From Stenocarpella maydis (taxonomy: Eukaryota > Ascomycota > Sordariomycetes > Diaporthales > Diaporthaceae), in NCBI GenBank assembly GCA_002270565.1, contig NQMI01000089.1, positions 15,747-79,746 of the forward strand: a stretch of DNA of 64,000 bases, written 5' to 3'. Of this stretch, positions 1 through 9,382 are shown piece by piece; the stretch's first letter is position 1, and each line of letters starts with the position of its first letter. The notes beneath the pieces were generated by a model. That model saw only the letters and a program-made list of their open reading frames with translations, made no database searches and was not told the DNA's origin. The position numbers and the translations under genes are program-made.

Positions 1-293
1 AATATATATAGTGCTATAGACTAACCCCCTTTAGATAATGAATTTCATATATTCCTTATTAACTATAAGGGTATCAACTATGAGGGTAATAACCAGGAGA
101 GCACTAGTATATTTATTAGCAATACTAAAGCCCAAGAAAACTATATATAGCTGGTAGACTAAGCTTTCCTTTATACCTTTAGTATTAATAATAACGAGGA
201 GGACCAGGACGGCCCCAGCTCTATAACTAATGAGAATAATGTTAGCAACAGTAATAATAAAGCTGATAAGGAAGCTAGTAATATTAAGGAAGT

Positions 294-480
294 CTTCATA
301 ATAGACAACTACTCGCGCCAGCGCTTCTAGGGGATCCTCCCAGATACTAGTGCAGCCAACTATTCTACTGCCGGGTATGACTAATATACTGCTCTATAGC
401 AACTATTACCTATTACTCTTGATAAGTCTCGTACAGGCGAAGCATCAGTTTGCTTCAGACCAGGAAAACTACTATAGTTA
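294..480 (+). pseudogene. copia aspartic protease remnant
   Basis: With TAG read as glutamine, the frame contains the aspartic protease signature Leu-Pro-Asp-Thr-Ser-Ala-Ala, with the Asp codon at 343-345. A stretch ending in a Glu-Ala-Ser-Val-Cys-Phe segment at about 435-460 follows, as in fungal copia polyproteins. The usual Asp-Thr-Gly-Ala reads Asp-Thr-Ser-Ala, a G-to-A change. Stops are present in frame, so this is not functional. Confidence 0.7.
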
Positions 481-639
481 ATAGGAGCAACTACAATCAA
501 TATAGCAGCTAGCAACTTAATGTTCCACATAATAAAGATAGCAACCCCCTTCCTCTTATATATATAAGACATAAATATATACTTACTCTTTATGCAAAAT
601 ACAACCAATAAAGTCATATAATATAAGCTAAATTAGCAG

Positions 640-1850
640 CATAAGAAGACATTTCCTATTACTTAGAAGTAGGAATACCCATGGTTCCTTATGAATATCA
701 ATAAGGATAATAACACCCCCATTCTCTTCCTCATAAAAGTCAAACTATAGCAACTATATAGACAATTTAGACACCTATCTATTAATCATCTTTCCCGGCT
801 ATTAAAAGGCACGGGCTATAATATTAATTCCTTAACATTAGAGGCTATTACTAAGTTCTATTACCACTGCCAAATGCACTCTCCTACGCCCCAAAGATTC
901 AAGTTCAACCTTCATAATGATATTAACTTCAACTATAAGGTTATTATAAATATAATATACTTAATAGGCCTTCCTGTACTATACATTATTAACTTAGCTA
1001 CTTCCTTCCAAGCCAGATGATTCTTATCTTCTCTTTCCATTAAAGACACATAGGAAGCCCTATAAAGTTGCTAGATTAATACATATATAGGTCCCCCAGA
1101 CCGCCTTATATCTAACGCAGGGACTAACTTTACTTCCAGCAAGTTCAAGAGCACAATATATATCATAGGGATTATATATAAATAGATACCTATAGAAGCA
1201 CATTAGTTAATCAGTAAAGTAGAATAATATTACACTCCTTTATATAGGGCTTTTAACATCTTATATACTAAGTTATCAACCATATTTACCAAGGAAGCTA
1301 TACTATAGATAAGCTTTATAGCAGTTAACAACATAGTTGGCCCAGATGGCCTCATGCTAACTCTCCTAGTGTTTAGAGCATACCCACATGTAACGGAAGA
1401 CTCTGCCCTTACGCTATCTACTCTAAGGAGAGCCGAGGTAGTATAGAAGGCGATAAAGGAGATTAGGAGAATCAATATAGCATACAAAATCAATAAAGCA
1501 TTATACGCAAGAAACAGCCCAAATATATTAGGAATCTCAAGCCTTCCACTCCAGAGCAAAATACGCATATAGCAAGAAAAGACTAAGTAGCAAGGCCCAT
1601 ACAAACTGCTCTCTATTAACAACCACAATATAACAATTAACCTACTAAATGGACTAGTTGTTTTCCAATCAACCCTTATACAGCCATACTACCGGGATGA
1701 AGAAGGACCTATTGATCTGCCGAACTCTGATAACATCCCTAAGGAGCCAGTATACTTCAAGCCAGACCCCATACCAGCTATCCTTAACCCAGTAGTCCCT
1801 CAACAACAAGGACAACGATAGGGAACCAAGAGTAAGCAAAAGGCGGTCGT
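640..1850 (+). pseudogene. copia integrase remnant
   Basis: The plus strand encodes a degraded His/Cys zinc-binding segment (about 760-880, with a Cys-x2-Cys-like 'YYHCQMH' near the end). The integrase core follows: 'FNYKVIINIIYL' at the first catalytic position and 'ISNAGTNF' at about 1,108-1,134 at the second. Fungal copia elements normally have Asp at both places; here both read Asn. The third residue (Glu in 'SKVE') survives near 1,216-1,227. The stretch 'VGPDGLMLTLLVF' and a Pro/Asn-rich tail with TAG stops follow. Loss of two of the three DDE residues means no integration activity. Confidence 0.82.
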
Positions 1851-1919
1851 TACTACAGATGACAACAATAACAACCCTGCTGCCAATAATAATAATAATA
1901 ATAAGGTAGAAGATAAGAT

Positions 1920-2772
1920 CATCACCTATATATTCCTTACCTAATATAAAATTAAGAACTATAAACTCACTCTAAAGCTCTGCTAGGATAGCATTATTAC
2001 CACCCCGGGCAACCCCTTTAAGGAGTTAGATAATAAGGAAGTATTTAAGCTAATTAGTTAAGGAGTATTCTAGTTTAAGCAGTTTAATAAGAGGAAATAT
2101 AGAGGAATATAGATCTTTAAGTCTTACATTATTAGGGAGATTAAGGGTAAAACTAAAAAGCTATATAAGAAGTCCTGCCTAATTATAGCTAGCTTTAGGG
2201 ATCTTATAAAACATAAGATCCTTATATAATTACCAATGGTATAATATATAAGTTATTAACTCCTTCTTGCCCTTATGCCTTCTTTAATAACTAAGGGACT
2301 ACATCTTGAACTCTATAATGTTACCTAGGCCTATCTATAGTTAAAATCCATACTCAAGAGGCCTATCTTATGCTACCTTCCTCCTAAAATAAGGGGTAAA
2401 TATCCAGCTAGCATAATTATAAGGGTAATCAAGCCTCTATATAGTATTACTAAAGCCGGTATACACTAGTGGGCCACATACTATAAACACCATATCAAGA
2501 AGCTAGGGATAATTATGTCTGTATATAACCCGTGCCTCCTAATAACTAACCATAGCAGCAAGGGCAGTAAGGACATCTTTGGTATTACTACCATGCAGAC
2601 TAACAATACCCTTACCCTCTATACCCCGGCTTTCTCAGAACTTAAGGAGTAAAAGATTAAGAAAGAGGAGATCTGCTATAAGCTAAAGGATAGATTAACC
2701 CTTAAGAGATTACTAGACTTCAATAGTATGAAGATTATAATATTATATAATAGCATTATGTATCTTAGATAG
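1920..2772 (+). pseudogene. copia reverse transcriptase remnant (5' part, up to the inserted LTR)
   Basis: Reading TAG as Gln gives the copia RT core, including 'LLLALMPSLITKGLHLEL', 'VTQAYLQ', 'VIKPLYSITKAG' and the active-site region 'MQTNNTL'. In active relatives the two Asn codons at 2,602-2,607 are the catalytic Asp-Asp pair; both have undergone G-to-A change. The frame runs to 2,772, where the LTR-like insert begins, and continues at 3,367 after it. Confidence 0.82.
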
Positions 2773-3366
2773 TCTGATGAATTTGTGCTATAGAATAGCA
2801 TTCAGTTCAGCGTGTGTTTCGGCAGGGTCGCAGTGTGGTGCTCTGAGGCGAATTGGGACGATTGACAATGGTCTGGACAACTTTGTATTGAATTAAGTTG
2901 GGCTTCTGTAAGCCCTCCTTATATACCCTCCGACGTCGTCTCACCCCTGGGCACGCTGCGGTCGGCTCTGGTGCAAATTTGCAAATGCCGGAAAATTCGC
3001 CCTTCCAACACACCATCTTTGGTTCCAAGCAACTAGCCAACCACAGCCCTAGCAATGCCCAAATTAAGTACATACAAACTTCAGAAATCAGGCTATCCAA
3101 TGCACTAAGTCATATACTTTTTGGGTAAGAAATAAGGGTAATGCAGAGGTCTGAATTAAGGTGCAAATGCAGGCCAAAATAATCGACTCACGGCCACCAA
3201 ACTCATCTTGCGTCACGCACGCACTGGGCGTACTTAGCGAAAATCGCCTGACTCGCAAGTCTAGGGTAACTCCTTGCTAGAAAGTCTAGGGTAACTCCTT
3301 ACAACGAAGTCTAGGGTAACTCCTTGCACGGAGTACCAACGCCCTGCTGAGCGGTTCCGTTTAACA
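2773..3366. mobile_element. solo-LTR-like insertion nested in the copia RT/RNase H junction
   Basis: A 594-bp segment interrupts the copia pol frame and is flanked by the direct repeat GATAG (2,768-2,772 and 3,367-3,371), a typical 5-bp target duplication. The right end reads TTTAACA. The left end reads TCTGATG rather than a clean TG start, so one terminus may have mutated. A TATATA box lies at about 2,930. No coding sequence is evident. It is much less AT-rich than the host element and lacks the TAG/TA bias, so it probably arrived after the RIP episode or was too short to be affected. It could alternatively be a non-autonomous element other than an LTR. Confidence 0.7.
3257..3331. repeat. 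three 25-bp tandem repeats inside the solo-LTR-like insert
   Basis: The 20-base core AAGTCTAGGGTAACTCCTTG begins at 3,257, 3,282 and 3,307, giving a 25-bp period. The second copy has one mismatch (CTTA for CTTG). Short direct repeats of this kind are common in LTR U3 regions, but no function can be assigned. Confidence 0.9.
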
Positions 3367-4180
3367 GATAGAAGGGCTAAGGGGTAAAGATATAGCTAGT
3401 TAACTGTATAGCTATAGATTGCATTTAATAGTATATAGAATAATGCGTATGAGGAGCATATCTAGCTTCTATTTGCCATCTGGAAGCAGCATTTAACCTC
3501 TCTATTGTAATATAAATTTAAGACCTTAAAGAAGAGGACTATACTAAATTAAATAAGCAGCTAAAGTAGCAAGTAGACCACCTTAACTGTGGCCTTAACT
3601 ACATTCCTCTGGACCTTGCAGCAGCTAAGTTGATAATCTTTATAAATGAGTCTTTTGCTAATAATAAGGACCTCAGTTCCTAAATTAGCTATATAATTGC
3701 CCTAATAAATAAAAAGCAAATTAAGTAACTATTTATATAGAAGATTACAGGAAACATCCTCTATTAGTTATTAATAAAGTATAAGAGGGTTATATGCAGC
3801 ATACTTACTTCTGAGATTTATAGCATAATTAATAGCTTTAATATAGGGATTATAATATTAGCCACTTTGCGCCAGGTTACTAAACGCCTGAGTCTACTAG
3901 AGATCCCTCTTATTATTTATATAGACTTATACTCGTTATATGAGTGTCTGGTTAAGCTAGGGATAATAAAAGAGAAATGCTTGATAATTGATATAATAGC
4001 GTTAAGGTAGTTATATGAGAAGCGTAAGATCTATAAGATCCGGTGGATTACTGGGGACTATAACCCAGTAGATGCCTTTATGAAGAGTATACTAAATAAG
4101 GCGTTAGAACGTCTTATTAATAATAATACCCTCGTTATTAAGGTGGAAGGATATGTGGACCGTAGCTAGTTGGTAACGAC
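3367..4180 (+). pseudogene. copia RT C-terminus and RNase H remnant
   Basis: The pol frame resumes with an Arg-Gln-Lys-Gly-Gln-Gly stretch (TAG read as Gln). It continues through 'GAYLASICHLEAAFNLS' and into the RNase H domain: 'DLAAAKLIIFINESFANNKDLSS' region at about 3,612-3,680, and 'PLIIYIDLYSLYECLVKLG' with 'YNPVDAFMKS' at about 3,905-4,090. The metal-binding Asp-Gly-Ser of active copies reads Asn-Glu-Ser here, and several TAG stops lie in frame. It ends near 'VEGYVDRS' at about 4,170. Confidence 0.82.
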
Positions 4181-4204
4181 CCCTTCCTCTATCTAAACAC
4201 CATA

Positions 4205-4600
4205 TGAGGGATTATGATAATTGCTGTAAGAATAGCTATGTGCTGACTTGCCCAGCAAGAGCATACTTAATGGCAATTGACTAGCCAATGCAACTTGGTC
4301 AGCAATATACTAACGCTGCCCCACATAAAGGAAGAATCACTACTTCTCAGCACCCTGAGCCCCGGATGGAAGTCAACAAGTACCTTGAGATATAAAAAGG
4401 GATTATATAGTACTAACAACCAGCAAAACTTTAGATCCCCATTAACTAGTTACCTGTATCTTACCCTAAGGAGGTATATAGTTAGCCAGTATATAGTTCA
4501 AATCTATCCCAAGGGCGAGACCTTGTAGCCAAGATTTTTATAGTGGTGCCTATATATTGAGGGTTTAGGTAATAAGGGTTACTACTATCTTACGGGCACT
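4205..4600 (+). mobile_element. possible 3' LTR of the copia relic
   Basis: A TGAGGGATTATG start lies about 35 bp after the end of the RNase H remnant, where a copia 3' LTR is expected. GATATAAAAAGGG, a TATA-box-like promoter element, lies at about 4,387-4,400. The 3' end cannot be fixed because the matching 5' LTR lies outside the window, so the end given is a guess. Confidence 0.3.
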
Positions 4601-6330
4601 TAAGTTGCTAGCTGTGCGTATCAAGTGTCCCCGGTTAAGATTTCATGGTCTTAACTCCTGCTTAATGTATGTTTTACATACTTACTAAGAGCAGCATTAA
4701 ATATTATACGCTTTACTATGCATTTTATTAATAAGTTGGCTCTAATATGCTATTCATTACCGTCTGCTATAATCCCTACCTGACCTAACTGCTACCTTAT
4801 CCATACCTACTAACTCTTGCTATTGGCTTCTGATAGAGAGAGCTTTATTAAGTATTCTTCCCCTAAATGGCCTCGGGCGAAGAGCTTTTATAGATCGAGT
4901 TGTTGTTGAAACTTATCATTAATGTCTGCCGTTAGATTAGCAGCTGATCTGGACTATACCTGTTTCTAATTTATACTTATAAAGAGAGGAAGGGGTCCGG
5001 AAGGCCGGATAGTTGTTTTCAGTTCTAGAGTTTTTTTTTAATTATTATTCTAGCTCTAGGCAAATCCTTATTCAACATACTCGGCAAACAACATAAGTCC
5101 TTATCGCGCATTTCTTTTAAAACCCTTAAGTACTAAAGATAATAAATGGGCAGTCACGTTATGAAGCGGGTTTGCATAGGGAAAGCATATATTATACCGA
5201 CTATATAATTACGGCTCTTAGCTTCTAGAGAAAGTAGTGATGCTATAACCGCCAGCCTCTCCGGGTGCCTGTATTTGATGGGCACTTGGTATAACGGTAT
5301 ATTCGACGAACTTGGCAAAGGGGCTACCATAACTAAAAGCAACAGCAATATAGGGATTCTGATAATGAATACGGCAATTCTTTTATTCTTATTACAATAG
5401 CGAGAGCGTGAGTTTAACTCCACGCCTGGGATTTTTTTTATGTTTTTAGGAGAGATAATACTGGCAAAAGAAAAGACTGCCAGTGTGGCAATAGTAGTGT
5501 GCAATAGCACATTGGTGGGCTATCGCTACAGCCACCGTACTGTAGCCAGAGGGCGTAGTTGCTTACTAAGCAACTACCACCCACTATATAGACCCGAGAT
5601 AGCTGGCGGGCTACGCCCACTGCACCCACTACTTGAGACAGAAGAAATACAAGAACAACACCCCACTCGTATTGCAATACGTGACCCATCCAACAACTTT
5701 CTAATATAGTTTACTTACTAGTAAACCACGTTATAAGTAATAATATATTAAGTTACTCTTTTAAATAATTAGGTTTACACTCTTAAGAAAGCTAATACTA
5801 AGCTTATAAAGTATTAAAGAGCTAAACGAAAGTTAGGTTTACGCTTAAAGAAGTATTTACTATTAAAGAATCTTTTAGTAATAAATTAATAAAAAACTAA
5901 AAGGAGAAGTACTTAGGTAGTAAAATAGCTAGTAATAGTAAGGATTTTATTTATAGTAAATTAAGTATATAATAATATAGTAATTATAATAAAGATATAA
6001 TATAATATAAGAACTTATAAAAAGAATATGAAAAAATCTAATAAGCTAGATTTTAAATAAATACTAGTAAATTTAGCCTAGTTAGTACTAATTAGTATAA
6101 ATATATATATATACTAGTGATTTATAATAAACTTAAATTTTAAGAATAAAGCTAGTATTATTTAATATAAAGTATATTTTTTTTTACTAAAAGTTACCTT
6201 CTTTAAACTAGTATTATACCTACCCTAATTACTTTAAATTTATAAAATTAATTAGATTTAAATAATTAAGTATAGTTGGTACTAATTGGTGCTAACTTTT
6301 ATTACTTACTTGGCCCTAGGTGGGTGCTAG
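4601..6330. other. AT-rich, gene-free, RIP-like stretch
   Basis: No intact coding region is visible. 5,700-6,300 is extremely TA-rich with TAT/ATA/TAG words, as expected of RIP-mutated repeats. 5,150-5,700 is less AT-biased and holds short palindromes, so it may be a separate small repeat. I could not assign these segments to an element family. Confidence 0.6.
5555..5577. repeat. 23-bp near-perfect palindrome
   Basis: GTAGTTGCTTA and CTAAGCAACTAC form an inverted repeat in which only the central base is unpaired. It sits in the less AT-rich island at 5,150-5,700 and may be the internal arm of a degraded element. No gene is associated with it. Confidence 0.8.
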
Positions 6331-6343
6331 GGTGGCCCAAAGT

Positions 6344-6482
6344 TGATGAATTTGCTGAAAACTGACCACTTCCTGGTCCTGACCACTTCCTGGTACCCTA
6401 CATTATGCTTTCTCTCTCTTTATAACCGCCTGTATACCTAGGTACCTAAGAGAAATGTGCTATAGAACATAATGGGGCAACA
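6344..6482. mobile_element. possible short LTR or LTR fragment sharing motifs with the nested insert
   Basis: Two 11-base words of the nested insert (TGATGAATTTG and GTGCTATAGAA, at 2,775-2,785 and 2,785-2,795) recur here in the same order at 6,344-6,354 and 6,457-6,467. A TTTATAACC box lies between them, the segment ends GGGGCAACA, and it starts with TG. No target duplication is visible. It marks the border between the AT-rich block and GC-rich gene space. Confidence 0.35.
6362..6395. repeat. 17-bp direct repeat, two copies
   Basis: CTGACCACTTCCTGGT occurs twice head to tail (6,362-6,378 and 6,379-6,395), differing only in the last base. Confidence 0.9.
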
Positions 6483-7251
6483 GCCTGGGTTAAATCTTCT
6501 GTACTGAGTGGCGCTGGTCCTGTGTCTATACTTCTGGACTTGTACGGGCTCTGGAGCTGCTCTTTGGTCCTTGGTCTTTAATCGCCAGCGCAAAAGGGCG
6601 AGGAGGAGAAAGAGCCGGGATGACTTCGTATTCTGGACGATATAGCACTCTTATCCGTCTCGCGTGTTATCGCTTCTATCAGCATTAGAAAGCAATTAAA
6701 GAATATGCTGACATTCATGACAGATGTTTCACATGATGATAATATTATTGGAAGCTCGAGACGGGTTACATACACTGCCCAGGGACACTCGGCCTGCTTT
6801 CGTGTCTTGAAAGAAACTGTGATCTGGATCGACTGTGGTCTGACTAACAGGACCCCCTGCTGACAGCTGCAGCTAGCCCGAGCTTGACTGTAGCTTCAGA
6901 CCGGAGCCCCGCGTGCTCCACTGCACCACCAGAGAGCTCCGGGAGGAGCCAGGCTCTATTGCTTGCCGGCACTCGTGACCTGGACAGCTCATTCGGCTCC
7001 GACTGTGCAAACACCACGCTCCAGTTCATCAACGTCAACAGCCCACTCTCTGTCGTGCTGTACTCGGCGTTGTGTGCCCCATACCAATTGCACTCATTGA
7101 GCAACTGGTATCAGCCATTGATGGGAACGGCAATGCGCTGCCTTACTGATCGTCTAGGAGTTCAAGCTTGACAGTCGACGAGGACCTCGTATCGGCTGTG
7201 CAACCCGACCAACGATCGACGACGAGAGCCTCATCCGGCCAAGCGACCACA
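6483..7251. other. MED1 upstream region
   Basis: This non-coding stretch lies between the retroelement debris and the MED1 start. It contains short ATG-initiated frames but no recognisable protein. The transcription start cannot be placed, and no clear TATA box is seen. Confidence 0.5.
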
Positions 7252-9382
7252 ATGGCCACCCCGCAGTCCATGAAGCCGGCGCCATCGCAGCAGGGTAAGA
7301 CCCCGCAGCAGTCACACCATGGCGCGACTGGCACCCCCGGCGCCTCGGCCTCGACGCCATACTCAAACCTACATGCCTTCTCCCCTCATGGGCCGAGGTC
7401 GTCTCCGCAGCAGATTAAGAAGTCGCCTGCGACTACCGGGGCCTTGATGGGTGGTACCAGTCAGCCTGGCGCCGCCCCCATGAATTTCGACAGCCCCTCC
7501 GCGGCTGCCTTCATGGCGAGTTTCGATGCGTCTCTAGTGGACAACATGGGCATCACGTCGATGGGCATGCCGAGGCCCAGTGGCGATGAGGAGAGACAGA
7601 ACAGGCTGGATGACATGATACAGATCCTGAGTGTAATACCTTTCATGAGATGCCTTGGAGTAGACGGACAAGGGGCTAACAGTCGTACAGCAAAAGAAGG
7701 GTAACGTCAGCGAGGAGGGCCTTGAACGACTGACTAAGAGGGTCGGACTCGAGTGCCTGTGGGAAGACAACCCACCCCTCAAGACACTTGTCATCGCGGG
7801 CGCTACCGTCGCCTTGGAGATCAGCATGAAGGACCACGTTGCGCAGACTGTAAAACTGGACTTCTCATTGTCGAGAGGCCCTGTGACGAAATACGCCAGC
7901 AAGGCCGAGGCAATTCTCCTAGATGACCTGAAGTTGGCACCCGGACAACACCCATGGACCAAGACTCTTTACAAATTTGCAGCAAACCTGGAACGACTGG
8001 CATCCTTGGACAAGCTGAGCGTCTTGGACAAGGACGGGAAGCCGAATCTCGTAACCCACGATGCCGTAGCAGGACTCTATGAGAGCCTGGAAAAGTTACA
8101 CGAATGGGACGTCAAGCGACTACAGGAAAATGCGGAGCTGAGCACAAAGGGCGACGAACACTACAGGATCGTCGCGATGTGTGAACGGAACGGCCGGCCT
8201 GTCATGCACGAGAGAGGTCGTGTGGGAATGTCTCTGGACTACTGGCGCGAGCGCAGGCTATTCATCCCCCGAAGCGAGCAAACCAAAGAGAAGTACAAGA
8301 GCGCAAAGACTTGGGGGATTTTGATTGGCTGCGCGCAAAGGGACCCCCTCTACCCTGCTCCTGTCCGGGTATCCAGTGAGTGGCTGGCGGATGGCATAGA
8401 GTTGCCAGCTACTGATGGGCTTCAAGAGCCTATTTTGAATTGGCAACAGCCACCAGACTGCATATTACCCGGTGACGATGGCTCACAACCTCACGACGGG
8501 CTGATGGCATTGACGGGCCCGAAGCTACCTGACATCATGTTCATGGCCACCCTCGATCCGCCCGTCACTCTCCCATTCAGCGTGTGGATCGAGATGCGAC
8601 ATGTGACGGGGGCGCAGGTGGGTGACCCGCCGCCATACATGCCGACATTCGACAGTCTCATCTTCCCTCCCGGTCCCGGCTACAATGCAGCAGAGCCGCG
8701 GGTGATCATAGCGATGAAACTAGTCAAGGGTTTCACCAAGGACAAGAAGCCGGCACCTAGGAATTACGAGAATCGCCTATTCATACACAAGCCTGTGTAC
8801 GGGCAGGCCTTGACCGAGATACCGTTCTCACACCCCTCGCAGCTGGTCGCAATGCTTCCCACCCTGCGTCAGTACGCCTTTCTCCAGATTCTCCTCGACA
8901 GGGCGTTCAGCGACGGAGAGGAGAAATCGTTGGCTTCTGTCAAGGCCAGGGCAGATGAGCAGACCAAGATGGTTACTGCGAAGGCAGACGAGTTTGATGC
9001 TTGGATGAGCGAGGGCAACATGGACACGCAGGCACATGGCAGCGGGAGCCTCGCCGCCGACGCCCCCTCAGGCCAGGAAACCGTTAAGATCGACATCACG
9101 CTGAACGCGCACCCCCAGCCAAACCCCAAGCTACAAATCACGTTCCCATACCGAGGCCGGCCCGCGCAGATTACTGTTGACATCGAGCGCAACGGCGTGG
9201 TCCAGGTTGAGTCGTGCAACATTGTCGACGACGAGGGCCGGCCGGTCGACGACATGGGCAACCCGGTCAAGGGCGCGGTGCCGAACCCTCAGTGGAGAAA
9301 GGAGCGCTTAGGATGGCGGCTGATGTTGTTCGAGGACATCGGGCTCTGGTGCGAATGGATACGGGTCAATGTTGGGCCCTAG
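7252..9382 (+). CDS. med1: Mediator complex subunit 1 (MED1)
   Basis: MED1 is a middle-module subunit of Mediator, the nuclear bridge between activators and RNA polymerase II. The start is the ATG in ACAATGGCC (7,252), giving Met-Ala-Thr-Pro-Gln; the upstream in-frame extension lacks ATG. Exon 1 is 7,252-7,632 and exon 2 is 7,691-9,382. The 58-bp intron has donor GTAATA, branch GCTAAC (7,675-7,680) and acceptor TACAG. The product is 690 aa. The first ~100 residues are Gln/Pro/Ser-rich and disordered. The conserved domain begins around 'NRLDDMIQILS' and continues past the splice site as 'GNVSEEGLERLTKRVGLECLWED', a hallmark of the fungal Mediator subunit 1 family. The rest ('DFSLSRGPV', 'HPSQLVAMLPTLRQYAFLQ') fits the family, and length is normal. 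It lies under 1 kb from a RIP-damaged block but is itself undamaged. Confidence 0.9.

Larger units (their letters stand above)
1..4185 (+). mobile_element. Ty1/copia retrotransposon relic, RIP-degraded, truncated by window edge
   Basis: Read on the plus strand and allowing TAG for CAG, the stretch gives copia-type pol domains in order: aspartic protease (about 300-480), integrase (about 640-1,800), reverse transcriptase (about 1,920-2,770) and RNase H (about 3,370-4,170). Many glutamine codons have become TAG, and catalytic aspartates have become asparagine (GAC/GAT to AAC/AAT). This is the C:G to T:A pattern of RIP, so the element cannot be active. Gag and the 5' LTR would lie left of the window. 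A 594-bp insert at 2,773-3,366 interrupts the pol frame, and pol resumes directly after it. Domain order with integrase before RT is the copia arrangement, not gypsy. Confidence 0.88.

Noticed and set aside
381..617. 78-codon minus-strand frame with a hydrophobic stretch
   Set aside because: Antisense shadow of the copia protease/integrase region.
7168..7251. 28-codon N-terminal extension of MED1
   Set aside because: No ATG in frame; the ATG at 7,252 has a strong context and gives the expected Met-Ala-Thr-Pro start.
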